From assembly GCF_036898095.1 (NCBI RefSeq), contig NC_090729.1:64574670-64638669 (forward strand): DNA of 64,000 nt. The letters are read 5' to 3'. The notes beneath the pieces are model-generated. The model worked only from the letters and a program-made list of their open reading frames with translations, was not told the origin of the DNA and did not search any database. The stretch is from Palaemon carinicauda (Eukaryota > Arthropoda > Malacostraca > Decapoda > Palaemonidae). The position numbers and the translations under genes are program-made. Below are positions 58,280 through 64,000 of the stretch, piece by piece. The number at the start of each line of letters is the position of its first letter. Positions within the stretch are counted from its first letter, which is position 1.

Positions 58280-58614
58280 CAACCTCTGACTGGTACTTTG
58301 CTGGATGTACTGTGGTACTCTCCACAAAGACAAATATTACATCACATTGAACCTTCTATAAGGATACCCAATATAGCACTCATTTTGGAATGTACTACAG
58401 TGCCCTCCACTTTATTTGGTTTCCAATTAGCATGTACACATACATAGGTACTATATTAATAACTATTGTAAACAAAAGATCACACTTTTATCATTTTACT
58501 TCTGGACATTGTTCATATTTATGGAGTAACAGATTTTAGATATATGATTCCCTAGACACTGCGCAAGAGGTTAAAGCAACATTTCAGAATTGTGTCATGC
58601 TTCAAGATTGGGTA
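58280..58614. other. No gene seen
   Basis: Right flank of the Ty3 insertion; AT-rich and unremarkable. Confidence 0.45.
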
Positions 58615-58900
58615 GGATTCCGTATGAAAACGGTTAGTGGTCATTGTAAAATATATATACACTTAGCTAAACCTAATTTGTATCCATATTATACAGTACA
58701 GTTTTAGAGTAATGTATTGTTTAAGAAAATGTAGGCTACGTGTGCGGTGAGTTGTCAAATAGTCAAGTCATCCGAATAAAACAGGAAACGTTTGCTTTAC
58801 TGTTAAACTTGACTCTAGTGATAGAGTAATGACATGCTGTATATTACTGCAATATGCACTAGAGTATCAGATTTCAGAGCATGACATTATCTGCAAATCC
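58615..58900. repeat. Dispersed repeat, copy of 18,900-19,200
   Basis: GGTTAGTGGTCATTGTA, GGTGAGTTGTCAAATAGTCAAGT and CTAGTGATAGAG match the other copy in order. Confidence 0.6.
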
Positions 58901-59429
58901 AAAATCTGCTATTTCATTATGCAATACAGTGAATAAAGCCAGTTAGTTCAAAGTACTTAAGGAAATTATGTAGCGGATGTGTGCCTCTTGAGTACTTACT
59001 TAGTTTATATAATTACTTAATGCACTTTATTACTTATTTACTTTGAAAAAGGCTTCAATTTCCTTTTGAGAGCCTTGATAATGTTATCAGTTGTTTAGCT
59101 ACGGGCTGCCAACGTAAGAGCCCGTGTCCAGCAAAAGGATGGGCAATCTATCAAGCACCGGATGTCTAGAGGGAGCTTATTGTCATTTCTGATGTTGAAA
59201 GCACACAACATGAACTTCTACGATATGCTAAATAATTTTTTAGCGATATATTATAACATTGATGAAGCTGAAATATTTTCTATAAGTCTTGTTGGTAAAA
59301 AATACTCTGAAGGGCATCCAGTTTATCATATTATATACTTTCAGTGGGGAAATTTTTACATTTTATAATGGTGTAAAATATAAAACAAATGTTTTAAATT
59401 CTCCAGAAATGCACCAGATCTAGCACAAA
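58901..59429. other. Mostly unrecognised; non-LTR tail-like motif
   Basis: TACGGGCTGCCAACGTAAGAGCCCGTGTCCAGC (about 59,100-59,135) resembles the 3' end at 16,833 but lacks the GAAT tail. A 68-aa frame at 59,162-59,368 is unassigned. Confidence 0.35.
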
Positions 59430-59592
59430 CACTTGTTGTTGGCAAGGGAAAGGCCCGTGCCAACAACAAGTGTTGGCTTTAATACCCCAACAACAACAGG
59501 TTATATGACCTACGGGCCAACCAAGGGAAAGGCCCGTGCCAACAACAAGTGTTGGCTTTAATACCCCAACAACAACAACAACAGGTTATATG
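59430..59592. repeat. Fold-back plus 79-bp tandem repeat
   Basis: ACTTGTTGTTGGC (59,431-59,443) faces GCCAACAACAAGT (59,459-59,471) as a perfect 13-bp hairpin stem. AAGGGAAAGGCCCGTGCCAA recurs at 59,444 and 59,523 (79-bp step). Both units are followed by TGTTGGCTTTAATACCCCAA and a CAA array. Confidence 0.9.
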
Positions 59593-59887
59593 ATTCTGTT
59601 TCAAATGAGAGAACTTGCGAGTATATAATACTTATATGTAAATAACTCTTTAATGTATAAAATTTTCAATATCCAAACAAAAACTTCTTATTATCAATTT
59701 TTAATTATTTGTAAAAAACAAGTATTTGTCAAACAAATGCTCTTTCTTCTGATATTCATAACATTCAATATGTTGTATCAGTGATTAAGTCTTGAGCATT
59801 CTAAGAACCGACAATCTTTGTACAATCTGTTATCTAATATGACATACAAGCGAACAATCGGTTACTTGATATTATTTTGCGATCGAA
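59593..59887. other. No gene seen
   Basis: AT-rich spacer. Confidence 0.45.
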
Positions 59888-60070
59888 GGAGCCTTTGTAT
59901 ATCAGCAGCCAGTTCCTCCAGCGTGGATTAAACATGGACGTCAACTAACCTAAACATTCCAACCTAACCTAACCTACAATCCATGTCCTTACCTACTTAC
60001 CGAAGGGGGGCTAACGACCCCCTGCGACCCCCCTTACACTGCTGTATTCTGAGTAAACCATAATAATACA
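59888..60070. repeat. Dispersed repeat shared with 43,880-44,060
   Basis: Same block order as its partner. Contains three CCTAA units at about 59,962-59,977. Confidence 0.85.
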
Positions 60071-61079
60071 TAGCCTACAGGTAGCCACTATCATACATAG
60101 CCTACACCCCCAATTATATACAGGCGATGACTGGTGGGCTAAATTGTCAGAGTCATCTGGTAGTGATGAGCTGGACAAGAAAAGATTCACACAGCGTAAA
60201 ATCGAATCCTCATTTCCAGTAGTGAAATAAGGGCTAATATACATTACGGAACCTTTGAAGGTTGTTGGAACAGACTGGGTGTAGAATTTCTAAACTTACG
60301 ACGGAAAACTCACATTTTAGAACGAAAACAAACATAAGAAAGCCAATTGACATAAGGTTTTCCCCTAACATAACCTAGGAGCCGTATCCTTAACTACCGG
60401 GACAGCAGTAATCCTAGCTAGCTTACCCTAAGACTAAGCCTCAACCTCATGTTTGCTACCAAACCAGCTTCACTCTTAATAAGATAACACTAAATCATAA
60501 TATTTAGTAAATTGTAAAATTAGCTTCCTATTCTCGCATTTCAGCTCAAATGAACAAGTTCCCAGAAAGACAGTGGACAATTAATAAGTAAGTTTACACC
60601 TGTCCCAATGGACTACATCCACCCCCATATATTACAAACTGAATCAAAAGTCTTAAACAAATATATTTTTGGCAAAAAAGCTTAAAACTTACATAACTAT
60701 AGCATAGATAAAGCTTGCCCTATACTTGTCAGAATTCAGTCAGCCTAGTCTAAAATTTCACATCTGAGCAATTCACCATTCCGGATGAATCATCTTCTGT
60801 TTACGAAAGGATAGGATAGGATTGATATCTAAAGATATATCCGACAGTGGTTGGTAATCCTAGGGCACGATTCTTGATCAAGGGTGTATGGCTATTTTTG
60901 TCCCGGCTATATACCATTCTGGGGGAGGATCTCCCTGCCAGCTCAAGAACCTGTTTACCCTGCACAAAGGAGAACTGAGTTCCCTCACAGGCTTACCCGG
61001 CACAGGGGACACCAGCTTGTAGTACTGTTTTCTGCTGGTGGGCTGTAGTTCTCGCCCCTTCAGTTAGCAGTTGACCTAC

Positions 61080-62400
61080 AGATGAGTAACTGCGACGACA
61101 CTTTCATCTGCCATTTCTGCTATGTGTGGGACAAATTCCACTGTCAAGCTTATTGCAATATCTACAAGAGATGCATAGCATACCTCTAACACCGAGAAGA
61201 CATTGCTTACTATGCCTTCTCCTTGGCTGGAAAACTGGGACTAGCTAAGCAGTACAGTTATGACTGTCAATCACAATGCCAAGTGCAAATGTGACTTGTG
61301 CAGTCTGTACCTTAACCTCATGTCCCACATCATGACTGGAAGAAACAGGGAGCCTCCATTGTATAAGGAAACCCTTCCACTGAAATCCACTACCACAGCC
61401 ATCCCTGACTGGAATCCTCCTGGCAGACTTGATATGATTTTAGAACTTGATAAGAAGACTACTAACAGGACTCTTCCCTACACCTTTCCTCGTCCTCATA
61501 AGGGCACTCCCAGAGCTACTACCACCACTCCTTTCTCCTCTCCCTCTGCTGTGGAGACTCCTGCTCCAAAGAATAAGTAGGAGAGAAGAAGAACCACCAC
61601 ACCACCTGCCAACGCCCCAGCCCTGGACTCGCTCCAGCTGGCTCACCACGTTCCAGTACCCTAAGTCTTGACATGGATATTGATCTGGCCACTGACATGC
61701 AAGACCCTGCTCGTGCAGAGACCCATCTTCCTGAATACAACTGTACCAAATTAGCTTCCAAAACTCAAGCTAACAGCTGTGGAAGGGGAACCCTTCTATG
61801 CAACGGTAACTGATTGCAACATCCAAACCAAGCATCAAGATGAGAGTCAGAACCAACCATAAGGGTTTTTTATCATCACCCCAGAATACCACGACAGTCC
61901 CATCTGCCTCTAGAAGGAGGCTTCATTGACCTATCTGGATCCAGCGAAAAAGTTAAAGAAGGCAGTTGTTTGTAACTTCCCTACCAACATGCCGCTGTCT
62001 TTCATTACTGATTGAAGCAACGTTCATCATGTAGAACGTCATTTTGGCAGCCACAAGCAGTACATAAGGAGAATTATAGTCATTTTCCTCGGGAAGATTC
62101 CAGCAAAATTAGACCTTGGACTCTAAGGAAAGTTTCCCATAGTTGACCTGGATGTTGAGCCACTACACTGTTTCAACTGCTAATGTTTTGGCCATCATAA
62201 GACTGCCTACAGAAGTAAAACGGTCTGGGGAGTCTGCAGACGACGGCAACCCACTCAAGAATGAATCAACGCACTCAAGAATGGGTCACCTAACTTTTGT
62301 GGGTGGGGCTTCATTGTCCACAAACTTTATGCGTTTATGACTGACTCCACCTCTTCAAATCATTTGACAAGCAGTCTCGACAACCTGGTTTGACGAACCG
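61080..62400 (+). pseudogene. gag: Family-G-type gag remnant
   Basis: CKCDLCSLYLNLMSHIM (61,284) parallels CDCTDCFTF of the 50-kb gag. LSLDMDIDLATDMQDPARAE (about 61,665) parallels AMNLDPDNLHTMQPTEAH. The knuckle near 62,168 reads C-F-N-C-[TAA]-C-F-G-H-H-K-T-A-Y with the last ligand Cys changed to Tyr, then VCRRRQPTQE. Stops occur throughout. The sharing of the TAA with copy 1 shows the gag was dead before duplication. Confidence 0.75.
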
Positions 62401-62449
62401 TCCAACTCTGTAAACCCACCTTTATGATAAGAACATGAAGAAATTCTTA

Positions 62450-63260
62450 AATGGTTGTACAAGAATCTCGGATATTTATGCTGCACTTGAGTCAGTTGTC
62501 AACGAATATGGAGGATTTTAAAAAAGCTTGTGTATTTTAACGGATGGTGAAAAAACTTTGACTGTCAATAAGGGAGTCTGCTTGGTTCACTCAGGGAAAA
62601 TAGATATGATTGTACCACACTGTAATGCATTATCCACCAAGAATTATTATTTGGCAAAGTATTAAAGATAAATGATACCATCCTCACAGTGTGGTCAGGA
62701 TAGAGAATGTAATCAGAGGTGTTAATGTCACAACGACACAGAAGATCTATATCTTTCCTTGAAGAACTGAACAAAGAATTTAGTGACGTACAGTTAGCTA
62801 AATTGTTTCCGGTTCACCGACATCTTTACTTCCTATATACTTTATTTGCTCTGGCATTTCTCACAGATATAACCACCTATTTGAACATAATTTATATAAG
62901 CTTACAAGGCAAGTAACAAAAGGTTTCTCAACTGGTTGGGTACATTGAAGCTTTCCACAGGAAGCTGTTACTATTCAGTGCTTCCTTAAGAAAGAGCGGC
63001 GTTGCATACCGTTCATCATGTTGCCAGCTCATGACAGATGATGTGAAGTCAGCCTTTTTATGCTTTTTGCCAAATATCTTCAATTTGAAAACAGATTTAG
63101 AGACTTCAAGAAGCTGCAGATTATTCTTCAGTCACTTAACAACCCAATTGAAGTTGATATGGAGTTGTGTGAAGTACAGTCTAACTCCATACTGATTGCA
63201 AGGGAAAGAAAATGTTGGTTTCTCCAAGCTAAGACTAGGCACAGGGTCTTGCGCACTTGC
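62450..63260 (+). pseudogene. hAT transposase fragment (ZBED5/FAM200-like), copy 2
   Basis: The best part, 62,719-62,916, reads ISFLEELNKEFSDVQLAKLF and LFALAFLTDITTYLNIIYIS then LQGK, matching the LAFLxDITxxLNxLxxxLQGK motif of this hAT group. HRKLLLFSASLRKSGVAYRS and KYLQFENRFRDFKKL follow in other frames. There is no BED zinc finger or catalytic core in reading order, so it is a fragment. Confidence 0.75.
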
Positions 63261-63433
63261 AACCCGTAGTAAGCTATGAAACTTTTGCCTTTGTCTTTTC
63301 ATCTATGAAGCAAGTAAAGGCTAAAAACAGAACTCTATCGGAAAATTAGAAACTGGTTATGTGTCTTTTCCTTGCTACTATCCATTTTGGACTTGGACTA
63401 CCATGACTTTTTCTATTCGTTGGCAGCAGTTAA

Positions 63434-63553
<120 letters not shown>

Positions 63554-63590
63554 TTTGTGTACAGGCTCTATTCTAAGTCTGAACTCAATT

Positions 63591-63759
<169 letters not shown>

Positions 63760-64000
63760 CATTGAAGTGGCCCCAGATATCAATGAATTTGGACAAGGGT
63801 GTTAGTTCATAGTATATAGGAGTGTTCATTGAAGACAATATTTATATATTTAGTAAATTTGATCTATTTCTAGCAAATGAAATATATTTCAAAATTCACA
63901 ATGTAATCAATATAAAACCTTTAGGTATAAATTAATCCAATTTACTTCTGAATTTAAATGATTATTTACATAAAATTAACTTAGTGCTTCAAAAGTGAGC

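Noticed and set aside
59962..59977. Interstitial arthropod telomere repeat (CCTAA)3
   Set aside because: Only three units within a dispersed repeat; too short to call telomeric.

Overview
This window looks like a stretch of a large, AT-rich arthropod nuclear genome, most likely a decapod crustacean and plausibly a caridean (palaemonid-type) shrimp. The reasons are very dense simple-sequence repeats ((AT)n, (GA)n, (AAT)n), remnants of many transposon classes, and a dispersed repeat at about 24.97-25.59 kb that I recall from shrimp genomic and lncRNA sequence. I recognise no host single-copy protein gene, rRNA, tRNA or CRISPR. Every coding stretch I can identify belongs to a mobile element, and almost all are broken.

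Layout. 1-0.8 kb: gag remnant (-) of an I-like non-LTR family (here 'family G'). 1.7-2.2 kb: 31-bp minisatellite. 3.6-4.4 kb: family-G 3' region (-). 4.96-7.8 kb: decayed Ty3 copy. 9.9-10.4 kb: small non-LTR remnants. 13.5-14.9 kb: hAT-like repeat. 14.9-16.9 kb: family-G copy whose gag runs directly into the 3' UTR and tail. 17.2-18.7 kb: decayed hAT element. 20.4-21.1 kb: C-terminal end of another non-LTR ORF2 (-). 21.7-22.35 kb: 139-bp tandem array carrying nuclear-receptor-like half-sites. 23.9-24.5 kb: third Ty3 copy, followed by an LTR-like segment interrupted by a SINE-like repeat. 26.0-29.75 kb: family-G copy (-). 30.2-39.4 kb: family-G copy (+) interrupted inside gag by a 2.8-kb piggyBac-like element with perfect TIRs and TTAA duplications. 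39.5-42.1 kb and 60.4-64.0 kb: two copies of one duplicated segment (gag fragment plus hAT transposase fragment plus AT arrays). 44.1-47.1 kb: 5'-truncated family-G copy with an internal inverted duplication. 48.7-50.25 kb: family-G gag (-). 51.15-53.0 kb: copia remnant split by a TIR element. 53.22-58.28 kb: nearly complete Ty3/gypsy element (-). 58.5-60.1 kb: dispersed repeats and a fold-back.

The best-preserved element is the Ty3/gypsy copy. It has 159-bp LTRs differing at 3-4 positions, a 6-bp target duplication, a primer-binding site abutting the LTR and a 1342-residue open gag-pol frame. Two breaks stand out: an in-frame TGA in the N-terminal gag, and Lys where the catalytic Glu of integrase is expected. 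The same Lys occurs in the old copy at 6.6 kb, but not in the third copy. The most noteworthy structures are the piggyBac-like element with its internal higher-order repeat, the nuclear-receptor-motif array, the integrase substitution, and the inverted duplication at 44.5/45.0 kb. All family names come from motif recognition by eye; no database search was possible.
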